This document shows, one piece after another, positions 23,485-34,789 of a DNA stretch of 64,000 nucleotides (its first letter is position 1; each line of letters starts with the position of its first letter). The position numbers and the translations under genes are program-made. This DNA is from Telopea speciosissima (lineage: Eukaryota > Streptophyta > Magnoliopsida > Proteales > Proteaceae), in NCBI RefSeq assembly GCF_018873765.1, contig NC_057926.1, forward strand, positions 48,289,043 to 48,353,042. The letters are read 5' to 3'. The notes below the pieces were generated by a model, which saw nothing but the letters and a program-made list of their open reading frames with translations, did not search any database and was not told the origin of the DNA.

Positions 23485-24187
23485 TAGGGGTGTCAATAAG
23501 TTAATCGGTTCTAAACGTGAGATCTAAGACCATTAACTAATGGGAGGACTGGTTTCTGTTTCTAAACGGTTCCAAGCAGTCCAAAATAAATAAATAAAAT
23601 TTATCAGGCCTCATATGCTAGGTATGGTCCCGTTTATAAATGGTCGGTCGGGTACCGATCCTTAGTCAGGCCAAACGGGCCTTCAATAGGGCCTTAAATG
23701 GGCTAATGACATTTTTATCTCTAAAGGAGTCATAAATGGGGCATAAACGAGCTTTAAACATGTTGGGCTGAGCAAAATGGACTTTAAACAGCCAAATCTT
23801 CAATTAGGATTATTTTAAGGTATATTTTTAAGTTAGCACTCTCAAATGGACTTTTAGATTAACAGTCAAATCTTCGGTAAAATAGCATATGAGACAAGTG
23901 GTACTTGTCAAAATAAAAGACTTAAAATATAAATGGTTTGACCTTAAGTCTTAAGAGTTATAATATATAGGATTAGGATGTGAATTTGTTTGGGTTCCAC
24001 CGGTTCCAACCAACAACTCCTGATTGGTCTATCGGTTCTGGAACCGTTGGGAGACCAATAACTTAATTGGAAAATCTGGAATCGGACCAATAACTTATTG
24101 ATAGTTCCAAAACCGAACCAATAAACTATTGACGGGTGGATCGGTTCCAATCCGGTTCCCAGTTGATGCCTAAAATTGACACCCTTA
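23485..24187. mobile_element. GGGTGTCAA-family hAT element (703 bp)
   Basis: Ends TAGGGGTGTCAAT and ATTGACACCCTTA. Flanks CCTCAATT (23477-23484) and CCTCAATC (24188-24195) are an 8 bp target duplication with one change. The interior is rich in 'ggttcc/ggaacc' motifs near both ends. No transposase. Confidence 0.85.
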
Positions 24188-24331
24188 CCTCAATCTTCAA
24201 AAATTTACCCATAAGGCACATTAATTTTCAAAATTCATAAGATGATAATTAACATACAAAATTAAAAACTTCTTGTCAATAAAGTAGTTGTAAGATTTTT
24301 TGCTTTATACATTACATAGTATGGTATATAT

Positions 24332-24411
24332 GGGTATCAACGCAAGGAGATGTGTTCAGCTACGGAATGCTCTTGCTGGAGATATTGAAAGGAAAGAGGC
24401 CCACAAAATAA
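24332..24411 (+). pseudogene. LRR-RLK kinase fragment
   Basis: Translates in one frame to STQGDVFSYGMLLLEILKGK followed by RPTK and a stop, matching kinase subdomain IX and beyond of LRR-XII receptors (B has [25 protein letters not shown]). It differs from A, B and C at several residues (ILKGK against MFTGK), so it derives from a more distant family member. Nothing else of that gene survives here, and it sits between two hAT elements. Confidence 0.75.
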
Positions 24412-24589
24412 AGGCTTAAAGATTGGGTAAATAGAATTTGGATAGAAAATGCACCACATTGTAAAACGTTCTGTTCTTACTAGTTCTTCGTATGAAACAA
24501 ATTCTATAATAACAACTGTAATTTATCAGCAAATCAAATTATATTATTTTTGGGAATCGGTTGGGCACGCACTGATACATCGTAAGCCA

Positions 24590-25557
24590 TAAGGGTGTCA
24601 ATCGGTTCGGTTTCGATTATTCGGTTCGGTTTTGGTTCGGTTCCATGAAGTGATAGTGTGATCCAAATCCGAACCGAGAAGCGATTCGGTTCTAGAATTG
24701 GATCCAAATCCAAACTTGCTCTGTTTGGTTCGGTTTCGATTCCAATTCGATTATAGAATACAGTTCCAATTTGGGTCTTGATACGATTTTAATTTGGTTA
24801 TGGACAAAAGAAAGGAATGGTGAAGGTTGTAATAGAGAAAAATATATTCATAATTAAAAGACAAAAATTTATTGTATGTGACATGTGATAGGAATCTCTC
24901 CCTCAACAATGGTGAGTAAGGCAAAGATCTGGCTGGTGTTCACTCCGAGGAATATAAAGTCTGGTTAAGCTTCCTCTACCCAAAAGGGTATATCTTTGAG
25001 CGAAATTGTCGTGGGTTTTCTTGAATCTAGCTAGTTTTCAGGGAATTATGGTACAGCACACGTGACATTTTTTTCATGAACATTATATGTTGGATCCGAA
25101 TGTTTTGTGCTTCTCTGTTGCATGTGTTACTCTGTAAGTTTGTAGTTTACAGACTGCAAATTGAATTAAGAGCTGGAGCTTGTGACTTGGGAGTTGGGAG
25201 AGACGAAGAGTCATAGAGAATAGAGATAGTATAAGGTTGGAACTTGGAACTTTGGAAGATAAAGAGTCTCGTCAAATGAATGAAGGAATAAACTAATAAA
25301 ACCTAAAGCTAAAAGTCAACTGTCAAACGTAAAAAAAAAAAAAACAAAGGGATTTAGCCATTTAGGTTCGGTCATTCGGTTCGGTTTCAATTAGAACCGA
25401 CGGTTCTTGCATTGAAACTGTATTAGAACAAAATTGAATAAAAAACTTACTTGGCCGATCCAAATTCGAACCAAATTAATTCAGTTCGATTTGATTCGGT
25501 TAATTCGGCTCGATTTTGGATTTGGTATTCGGTTCTAGTTACATTTTGACACTCTTA
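24590..25557. mobile_element. GGGTGTCAA-family hAT element (968 bp)
   Basis: Ends TAAGGGTGTCAATCGG and TTTTGACACTCTTA. The 8 bp duplication is GTAAGCCA (24582-24589) and GTAAGCTA (25558-25565), one change. Dense 'ggttcggttt' repeats lie in both subterminal regions and unique AT-rich sequence in the middle. No transposase frame. Confidence 0.85.
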
Positions 25558-26009
25558 GTAAGCTAGCACTTTATGTGTGTATCTCTCTCTTTCCCTCTTT
25601 GAAATGATCCCCTCGCCCCTCCTATATGATGCTCCATCCTATGGGCCGCCTAGTAGCCTATTGCACACGAAATGTGTGCCTACTCCTTTCCCATTTTTTT
25701 AAGGGCAAGAGATTGTTGCTTGTTCATTGGCCTACATCAGCACAAAGCCAGTGATAACGTATACAGATGCATCAACATGGATGGAATTTTTTTATTTTAT
25801 GAAGAGTGGAATGATAATTTTGCATATTCCTATTGTTGGACGCGAGCTCCACAAGACCAGGCAGCCTTCTTTCCCCTTTTTTTTTTAAAAAAATAAAAAA
25901 ACTCTATAATTTAAATGCAAACCAAAAATCATAACGTGTTTGACCAAACTCAGGATTTACCCAAATATAGTCCCAAGGCCATCAATTGTTAAGCCTATGG
26001 CCTATTCAG
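25558..26009. other. Spacer, nothing recognised
   Basis: AT-rich DNA with one 74-codon frame (25672-25896) without family resemblance. No support for a gene. Confidence 0.5.
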
Positions 26010-26290
26010 TCAATTCAGTCTCCCCTTAGTGGTCCATAGTAAATCCATAGCCCTTGGCAAACTGGTCCTTATTGTGTGAGTTTGGTCCAACACGTTAGAA
26101 ACTCACTTTTCTTCATTGACCGAGAAAAGAGGGTTTTGGAGTCTCCTACGATTGCAAATGAGGTGGTCACCAATAACTATGATTTCCATGAAGTAGGCCC
26201 ATCTCATGTCCTCGGCTTAACTAATGACCTATGTGATAAGAGGAAAGACTTGACTTCTAAGGTCTAATACGTCAGAGTATTCTACTAAAG
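26010..26290 (+). promoter_or_regulatory. Orphan RLK-type promoter without a gene
   Basis: Closely matches the promoter of B (27810-28030): 'ccatagtaaatccatagccctt', 'gtgtgagtttggtccaacac', 'cttcattgaccgagaaa' and 'gacttgacttctaaggtct'. It keeps two W-box cores, TTGACC (26116-26121) and TTGACT (26250-26255). The sequence after 26290 is unrelated spacer and no LRR sequence follows, so the receptor once attached to it has been deleted or displaced. Confidence 0.7.
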
Positions 26291-26540
26291 ACAGATTGGT
26301 ATTATCCCTGCGAATCAGATTGGTTATTAAAACGACCCAAATAATCAAATCTACCGAGCAAATATTTCCAAGGCCAGTTGATGCATCAGCTTCAATGGGA
26401 TATGCACTTAATGTGGAAGAGAGATATGGAGCCCAACCACTCAAGGACAATGCATCTATGCAAGAGACAAAGATGCAAGATTTTTCCCAGAGGAAGTCAT
26501 AACGGGATCTGGTACATTGGACATATTTATGAGTCCATTT

Positions 26541-27420
26541 AAGGGTGTCAAAACCTAAACCGAACCGGTAAAATGGCCTAACCCGACCCTCTTGAGCCCG
26601 ATCCAAACCGAACCAAAGTCTTATCGGTTTACAGGTTAGAGCACAATTTGGTTTCGGCTTGGTTCGGGTTACACTGATGAGTCACTTGTTATTGGTGAAG
26701 CCAGATTTTAGTCCAGAATGTGCGGTTGAGATCTTCGGAGGACCATTTAGATCTCGAAACGATCTCGAATTGCCAAAAAATGGCGTAAATCACCACCACT
26801 AGCTGTGAGTTATGTTGAGCTTGTCGAGATCTTCGAAACGGTATATTTTGGGATATATGTTATGTTTTGGTCCGACCCTGTCTGGTTTGGCAATTTTTGA
26901 ATCTAAGGGTATTTTTGTATTTCTTCGGGTTAGGGTTTCTCTATATAATATTCTTATCTCTGAAAGGGCTGTAAGAGAGGTTTTGTAACATTTTCAGAGA
27001 ATAGTGAAATTCGTTTTATTGCTCGGTCATGGATGTAGCTTTCATTTTGGGGGTGAACCACGTAAATCTTGTGTGTTTGTGTGTACTTGTTTTTCTCTGT
27101 TTTTCGTATTTCTTCTGCAAATCGCCACTTCTAGGCATTGTTTTCTTAACACCACCGATTGACCCACCTGATAGGACCGAACTTGAACCAAATACTAAAA
27201 CCAACCCCAAACCCTAAAAACTTTACTAATCCCTACCCAAAACCAGCCTTTACCTGAGTTTCAAATTGAACCGAATTGAAACCGATATCACAAATCGAAC
27301 CGAACCCAAGTACAACCCAAAAACAAAACCAAAAATCCTTATTGGTTCGGTTTCGATTTCCAAGAAACCCACACCGAAACTGAAAAATCCAAATCAAACC
27401 CAAACCGAACCGCTCCATTA
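26541..27420. mobile_element. hAT-like (GGGTGTCAA family) element split by a solo LTR, right end degraded
   Basis: The left end TAAGGGTGTCAAAACC at 26541 and dense 'accgaacc/ggttcgg' motifs on both sides of an LTR show the family. The expected TTGACACCCTTA right end is missing; the sequence ends in 'accgaaccgctccattaatc'. TCCATT on both sides may be what is left of a target duplication. Confidence 0.5.
26672..27151 (+). mobile_element. Copia-type solo LTR
   Basis: Shares with 11345-12153 the TATA-like CTATATAATATTC (about 26941), 'gagaatagtgaaattcg', 'ttttgggggtgaaccacgt' and the end 'ttcttaaca'. The left boundary (TGATGAGTCAC) is approximate and the target duplication is not clean. There is no internal domain, so it is a solo LTR or a fragment. 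Confidence 0.65.
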
Positions 27421-27800
27421 ATCTCCTCTAGTGGGTTTTTTCCTTCTCAATTCTTAGGTCTGGCTTGTAGTCATGTAGACAAATATTGCATCATGCTTTA
27501 TTTCAAAGATACATGAATTAATAATTAATGAGTTCAGTTCCTCTGCATGTACATGCAGATGCACACATACATGAATTAATAATTAAATAGTAACCGTATG
27601 GTGATTGATGTGTGATCTTTTGGGGGGGGGGGGGGGGCGGGGTGGGGACCTTTTGAATTTACCGGCTGATATGGAATCTTCATTCCCCTCTTGAACGGTT
27701 TCTGCCCTCAAAAAAATAAAAAATAAAAAAATCTAAGTTTTACCTCCCCCCAAAAATAAATGATTAAAACAAGTTCTATAGTTAATTTATGGGCAAATAG
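27421..27800. other. Spacer with a long G run
   Basis: Contains 'catgaattaataattaa' twice (about 27515 and 27574) and a ~17-base G run at 27620-27636 followed by more G clusters. No gene is seen. Confidence 0.6.
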
Positions 27801-27909
27801 TGGAGTGGTCCATACTCCATACATCATAGTAAGTCCATAGCCCTTGTTTGTTTGAAACGGGTATTTGTGTGAGTTTTGGTCTAACACGTCAGAATCTCAC
27901 TGTTCTTCA

Positions 27910-28094
27910 TTGACCGACAAAAATGGAAAATGGGTTTTCAAATCAAAGTCTCAGCCACCTCAAGTACTTCTTGGCCTAATGGCCTCCAAGTAATTTGTGG
28001 AAAGACTTGACTTCTAAGGTCTGTCTAGCGTTAATTTGGTGGAATATTGCTGTTGTTAGCTTAGAACTATATCCTAGCTCGTCCTTTAAATAGG
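27910..28094 (+). promoter_or_regulatory. Promoter of RLK B
   Basis: W-box cores TTGACC (27910-27915) and TTGACT (28017-28022), and a TTTAAATAGG TATA-type box at 28085-28094, about 95 bp before the ATG of the intact receptor. The same order is kept in copies A and C and in the orphan promoter. WRKY control is an inference from these motifs. Confidence 0.6.
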
Positions 28095-28141
28095 ACTAAC
28101 AGATTATTAGCTACCCCCAACTCAAATTGAAAGTATTTTTT

Positions 28142-28174
28142 ATGGTTTCTGCATTTGTTTCCCTAAAAATTTAA
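28142..28174 (+). promoter_or_regulatory. Upstream mini-ORF in the leader of RLK B
   Basis: ATG at 28142 opens MVSAFVSLKI and stops at 28172-28174, 12 bases before the receptor ATG and in the same frame. In copies A and C the equivalent ATG (MVSAIFALQ, MVSAFASQN) runs straight into the signal peptide. In B the ancestral N-terminus has therefore become a 10-codon upstream ORF and translation must start at the downstream ATG. Confidence 0.7.
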
Positions 28175-28186
28175 TTCTGATCGATC

Positions 28187-31100
28187 ATGGCACTTCTTCA
28201 GCTTATTCTAGTTTTCAATTTTCTCCTATTTACTGGGAGCTCATCGAAGCTGGGGAACGAGACGGATCGACTTGCTCTATTGGAATTGAAGAAACAAATC
28301 GATGATCCATACGGAACACTAAGTTCTTGGAATGATTCCATCCATTTCTGCAATTGGGTTGGGATCACATGTGGCCATCGCCATCAACAACGGGTTATAA
28401 GCTTGGATTTACAAGGGAAGGGCTTGGGAGGTAACATTTCACCTTCCATAGGTAATCTCACTTTTCTTCATGTCCTCAACATTATGAACAATAGCTTCCA
28501 TGGCAAAATCCCCCACGAGATTGGTAATTTGATTCGACTACAGTACATTATGTCTGTCAACAACACTCTCGAGGGAGAACTTCCTTCTAGCTTGGCCAAT
28601 TGCACTAGTTTAAGACAAATTTCCTTGTCGAATAACAATCTTGTCGGGAAGATTCCAGCTGAACTATTTATGTCTTTGTCAAAGCTGGAGATATTTTCAA
28701 TTAATCAGAATGGTTTAACAGGGGAAATACCAGCTTCTTTTGGGAACATATCTTCTGTTCAAGTTATCTCTTTGGCTGGAAACAAACTGCAGGGGAGCAT
28801 TCCAGAATCCTTTGGTCGGCTAACAAACTTATTCCTTCTAGCACTTCCTCTAAACAAGCTATCTGATATGTTGCCTGTCTCACTATACAATCTCTCATCT
28901 CTTGAAATGATTTCTCTTACATCTAACCAACTCCATGGGAGCCTTCCACGAGACATGGGCCTCACTCTTCCAAATCTCATAGCACTAGAGATAGGATCGA
29001 ATCTTTTCTTAGGGAGCATTCCGGATTCCATCTCCAATATTTCAACACTTGAAATGGTTGATCTCGTTGAAAACAGTTTTGTTGGGCCCATCCCTAACAA
29101 CTTAAGAAATCTTCAAAACCTTAAATGGTTCAGTATTGCTAAAAATCAATTTGGAACAGGGGAAGTTAATGATTTAGATTTTGTGATTTCTTTGATCAAT
29201 TGTACACATCTAGAGAATTTGGACCTACGAATAAATGGTTTTAAGGGTCCCATTCCCAACTTCAAAGCCAATCTTTCAACACAACTCTCAATGTTTTATT
29301 TAGGAGGGAATCAAATATCTGGAACCATTCCTTCTGAGATTGAGAATCTCGTCAACTTAACCTCATTGTCCTTGCAGCGTAACTTTCTTGAAGGCAATAT
29401 TCCATCGGGTATAGGAAAACTTCCAAAGCTTCAAGAATTATTCTTGGGTGGAAATAGACTTTCAGGACAAATACCTTCTTTTATAGGCAGTCTCACTCTT
29501 TTGTATCGACTCCATTTAGAAGAAAACAACTTGAATGGAAGCATTCCTTTCAGCATTGGAAATTGTCAACAGTTACAGTACCTAACCCTTAATAATAATA
29601 GCCTCCAAGGCTCAATACCTAAACAACTCTTCCTTATTTCCTCCATGTCAATATCTCTTGATTTATCTTCTAATTCTCTGGTCGGTTCCCTACCAGTTGA
29701 AATTGGTAATTTGAAGAGTCTTTCCACAATAGATATCTCCAAAAACAAATTGTCTGGAGAAATCCCCTATTCCATTGGTGATTGTAATAGTTTGGAACAT
29801 CTTTATATGGGTGGTAATTTCTTTGAAGGAACCATTCCTCAATCTTTGACTCTTTTGAAGGGGCTTCTAGATTTAGATCTCTCACACAACAACTTATCAG
29901 GGAATATCCCGAAAGATCTACAGAATCTTTTAGCATTGCGAAGTTTGAATTTATCTTTCAATAATCTTGAGGGGGAGGTACCAACAAAAAGAATCTTTGG
30001 AAATGCAAGTGCAGTTTTGGTGAATGGAAATGATAAGCTTTGTGGGGGAGTTGCGGAGTTACATCTGCCTACATGCACAAACCATGGATTTACGAAACAA
30101 GGAAAGTCCAATGCTTTTAGAATAGTTTTGGCGATAGTCGGTGTGGTTCTTGGTTTTATTTTGATATTTTCCTTTCTTACTCTCTATTGGATAAGAAGAT
30201 CAAAAAGTAAACCTCCATCCACACCATTAATCGGTGATCAATTCTTAAAGCTTTCTTACAAAGAGCTCTTCCAAGCTACTGGAGGATTTTCTTCAGCAAA
30301 TTTCATAGGTTCCGGTGGTTTTGGCTCTGTATACAAAGGTATTATCGACCAAGATACAACCATTGTTGCAATCAAGGTACTCAACCTTCAAAATCCAAGA
30401 GCTTACAAGAGCTTTACGGCTGAATGCGAAGCATTAAGAAACATTCGGCATCGAAATCTTGTCAAGATTTTAACTTCATGTTCAAGTCTTGATTCAAAAG
30501 GCAAAGATTTCAAAGCCCTTGTTTATGAGTTCATGCCCAATGGGAGTCTAGATGATTGGTTGCATCCGCCGATGGCGGCAAATAATAATTCAAGGAGTTT
30601 AAGCCTTCTTCAAAGATTAAACATCGCAATTGATGTGGCTTCTGCATTGGATTACCTTCATTACCACTGCTATACGAAAATTGTTCATTGTGACTTGAAG
30701 CCAAGTAATATTCTGCTTGACAGTGATATGACTGCACATGTCAGTGATTTTGGTTTGGCGAGGCTACTTTTAGAACTTGACGACAATTCATCTCAGGGTC
30801 AAACTAGTACCATTGGGATAAAAGGATCTATTGGCTATGCTGCTCCAGGTAACAAATAAACTGTACAATTTTGTTTTGAGTTAACAATCAATATTTTGTT
30901 GTTGTAGATCTAATTGTTCTTTACTAAGTTGTTGTTGTCTATTCTAATAAGAACCCTTAGGGAGTTAAAGCTGACCCCAATGCGTATATTAATTCTTAAA
31001 TGAAATATACTATGAACGCATTGGATCCTAGTATCTAATTGGACCGAATTTAGATTGATTCTTTTAACATAATCAAAAGAATCATGGTTCCCAAATTGAA

Positions 31101-31631
31101 AAAAATGACCATGTTATTCACTACTTTTGAATGATGTGTTCACAATTTCCATATTCCTGATTGTAATTTCTTTAATTGATTATATGAAATATATGCAAAG
31201 CTCTTACTATTATACTAACAGGGAGAAGTTTCTAAATTTCAGAATATGGCATGGGTGGAAGGGCAACTACACAAGGGGACATGTTTAGCTATGGGATCCT
31301 TTTATTAGAGATGTTCACAGGAAAAAGGCCAACTGATCAGATGTTTACTGATGATTTAAATCTCCATAACTTTGCAAAGACAACTTTACTTGTACACTTC
31401 ATGCAAATTTTAGATCCAACACTCATACCCAATGAAGAACAAAGTGAAGAAATTGAAGAGGATGCTATCAACAGAACTGAAGGTCCTATTCATAGGCTAG
31501 ATAGATTGCAAGATTGCATAACGTCAATAATTGAAATTGCACTCCAATGCTCCATGGAATCGCCAAGAGAACGTATGAGCATGAATGATGTTGTGAGAAG
31601 ACTACATTTAATCAGAGGAAAATTTTCTTGA
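28187..31631 (+). CDS. LRR-XII receptor-like serine/threonine kinase B (intact)
   Basis: Exon 1 is 28187-30848, the intron 30849-31242 (GT-AG) and exon 2 31243-31631, giving 1016 residues. In order: signal peptide ([15 protein letters not shown], about 1-18), LRR cap with CNWVGITC (about 54-61), some 20 LRRs of the plant extracellular type (LxxNxLxGxIP) with many N-glycosylation sites, a cysteine pair before the membrane (LCGG..LPTC), a membrane helix (about 643-668) followed by WIRRSKSK, and a kinase with [11 protein letters not shown] (about 709), VAIK lysine (about 729), [10 protein letters not shown] (about 831-840) and SDFGLARLL (DFG about 853). HCD instead of HRD makes it a non-RD kinase, as in Xa21, EFR and FLS2. 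The intron position inside TAPE|YG matches the single kinase intron typical of this subfamily. It should be a plasma-membrane immune receptor for an unknown microbial pattern. Two W-boxes precede it. It is the only undamaged member here. The start was chosen because the upstream in-frame ATG is followed by a stop. Confidence 0.95.
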
Positions 31632-33560
31632 AGCAAGGATCTATCAATTCAGAGCAACTACGCCCGATTAGAAGGTAGATAATGAATTTACTATCTTTGT
31701 ATTTATTTTATTGTCTCGGCATCTTAATACTCATGAAAATCTAGGGAAAAGATAGCTCTAGATCACACAACAATGGTAGATTGATCTAGAGTTATTCACA
31801 TCATAGTTTTAAAAAATGTCAGTGATATCGATACTGATACCAATACGGATAGGCCGCATGGTGCCAAATCGGATGGTTTTTCCTCAATTTTGATTTATCA
31901 TTTTCTAGACAGATTTACCCCCAATTTGAACATCAAGCAAGTTTCAATATGGAGGCATGACCCTGAAATTAGGCTGGAGACTCCTCAAGGAGAAGCACTC
32001 TCTTTGGATTCAAAGGATGTAAAAAAAAAAAAGGACTTTCTAATTTCAATACTCTGATGCCAAATTTCCTTCTAATGCCTCTTGAGTCTGACTATGAAGG
32101 ATCTGCTTTGAGTGAAGGCAGGGTCTTATGTCTTATTCAACTTCACATTCCCCTTAACATCCAGATATTTTGATAGGAATTTGTTAGAAATATTGTTATC
32201 TTGTATCTTGGCAGCCTTTCAAGCATTTGATGATAATGGCTAACTATGGTCCTGGCATTGGCACAACTCTTGCGAGAAATGTTAATGACATGTTGATTTA
32301 ATATTTTTTGAATGTGATGGGTTAAAATTGTGTGCTCTCACTCTTTCTTTGATTTCAAAACTGAGATGATACTTTGTTACTCATACATCATCAACTCTCT
32401 AAAGTCAAAAAATATGTGATTTAAAGCATGCTTAGTTATGCTGCAATTGGTTGTGATTAAATATGGAGAGTAAGAGATAAATTTTTTTTTAAGAAAAACA
32501 GGTTTTCATCCTAAGAGTATTATAAGCAACAGACCTGATAATATCAGCCCTTGGGAGCCCCTCAAACATGCTAATTTAAGTTGAACTTTGTTGGGGCTTT
32601 TTAAGAATTTTGACAAACTAAGGCTATGTTTGGTATGCATTTTCAGAATACATTCTGGATTTAGAACACATTCTGAAGTGAGAAAAATACTTCTCTTCAA
32701 AATGTGTTTTAGACTCGTGATCTATTCCGAGAATACATACAAAGGACAACCTAAGGCATGTAAGCTGATCACAAGATTTCACTTGAGTTGTTTTGTAGTC
32801 GTGGGGTACGTGGAATTTAATGTGGAAGTTCAAGATCAGTTGTAAGAATGGAAATTAGGGCTGTTCAATAAGGATTGCAGCAAACCAAAAACATGAAAAT
32901 TGATTGAGCAGCTGGTGGAGTCTGATACAAAAGATACATTGATCAATTTGTTTGATGGAAGAAGACAGTTACGCGGACTCTCTTAATGCCTCTACTTTAA
33001 CCTTGTCATGTAGATGTATCAAAGATCCTTTTATCATCTTTTCATTTTCCATCTATGAAAATCTACTTAATTATGCCTCCTTAGAAAAATTCATAATGTG
33101 ATTGAGTACTTATTAAGACCATTTGTTTTTTTGCAATGATAACCCCCATTTAACTTGTGCTCCTAGCCTCATGGTCAAATAAGGTTGCTCAAAAACTTTC
33201 CTGGCCTACTGTTAATGTTCACATAATTGCTGCTTAAAGGAATCATCCTTCACCTTACACATCCCCAACTTTATCAATTACACACATTGGCTGTAGCAAA
33301 TTTGCAAATAAAGGTTTCTACCGAAACCCAAACCCTTGTACATAAATAGGTTAATTACTATGAAACTGGTGCGAGGTATGGGTGTACTGAGAGTGGCACT
33401 TCTTTTTGTTTTCTGTAACTGGACCTTTCCGGTTAGAAAATTAAATAGTGGTAATTTGCTGGATGTGATAGAGATCGAGCTAGGGAGGAATTAATCATTT
33501 GATTCCAAAATTGATAAACCCAATTTATTATCTATGGAAAAATACTCCATTCCCCTTTAC
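31632..33560. repeat. 3' flanking segment of RLK unit, copy 2 (after B)
   Basis: Co-linear with 1691-3480 and 40945-43240. It contains a truncated hAT MITE (from 31802 to about 31945, right end deleted) and a PIF-like MITE at about 32622-32755 ('ggctatgtttggtatgcat'). No gene is seen. Confidence 0.8.
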
Positions 33561-34789
33561 AAAGTGCCATGATTATCATGGCACAATAAAATTGTGCAGG
33601 GGAGTCTTAGTCGACATTTTCCATACAATAAAGTTGTGTCTAGGGATATGATTCTTGAACCAAATCACATCAAATTAGGGTATTGATTCAACCGAGGATC
33701 TTACCAAATTTCAGGCGGAGCTTGAGGAGGAATGCCCACATGTGCAAGCATTCCATTCCACCAGATCCTCAAAACCTCTAGGCCTCCTACTAATCCTCTC
33801 ACAATCTATGCGATCCTCAATCATACGGATTCGACTCCTCTACTTCCGACGGTTGTACTTAAATTCTAATTCCGTGCTTTCTCTAAGTGCCACTTGTCCT
33901 CAAGACCATCCAACGGCTCCTGTTGAGAAAATTCAAAATTTTTATTTTGAATTTCACCCATGTTTTAATGAACCACCTTAAACCCCAACACATCACCCAA
34001 ATCGGTTCGAACATACTCAAACCAAACCCATCAACCATTAAACCAATCTAGGGTTCAAAACATTTAGGAGAAGAAAAATCCCTAAATCTGGTAACCTCTC
34101 CATGATCGTTTTTCTCAGCAAGGCCTTCCACCTTTGTCGAGTTCAACACCGTCAGCCTTCAACACCGTCGGCTTTCCGGCCACCTTCGTCAAGCTTCTTC
34201 CTGCTGCAAGCTGCCGGACTCCTAATGTAAGGAGTCCTCTTGTTTTCTTTAATTTCTTCATTTTGTTCATTTTTCTTCAATGTCTTGTTAATTTTTCTTC
34301 AATTTTCCTTCATTTTGTTCATTTTGTTCTTGCTGCGTTTGGTTCATAGGTTTGCCGTTTAGGGCTTTTGTGTTCATGTTATTGAAGTTTCTAATGTTCT
34401 GGTGATTGACTTACTATTCAGTAACTTATTTTGAACAGCCTATTGAATAATAACTAAGTAAAGATATGCCTATGCATGAATCTTGGTTGCACATCTATAA
34501 TTTATAAGAAGAGTTGTTCTTGAGGACATTGATTGTAAACGGATCGGATTTGGCTTGGATAGTGCTATATCTGTATCTGTATTTACATTCAATTAACTAT
34601 CAAACAAATTCAAATAATGCTAAATAGATACGGACACGGATGCGGATGAGATATTTTATTTGTTTACATATAAATAAAGCTTTTTGAATACCTATGGTCA
34701 ATCCATATTCGCATAAGGACACATATACAAAAATGGATCGATTATTCATTTACATCCGTACCTAAGATTTACCGTTTTTGTTAACTATG
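33561..34789. other. Spacer without recognised gene
   Basis: Begins with the short hairpin gtgccatgat-t-atcatggcac (33566-33586). 33700-34350 has leader-like 'ccttcgtcaagcttcttcc' sequence and a 79-codon frame at 33742, without family resemblance. A captured or decayed gene piece is possible but unsupported. Confidence 0.5.

Noticed and set aside
33742-34349. Frames of 79 and 71 codons with leader-like context
   Set aside because: No domain, no splice model and no paralogue in the window; left as spacer.
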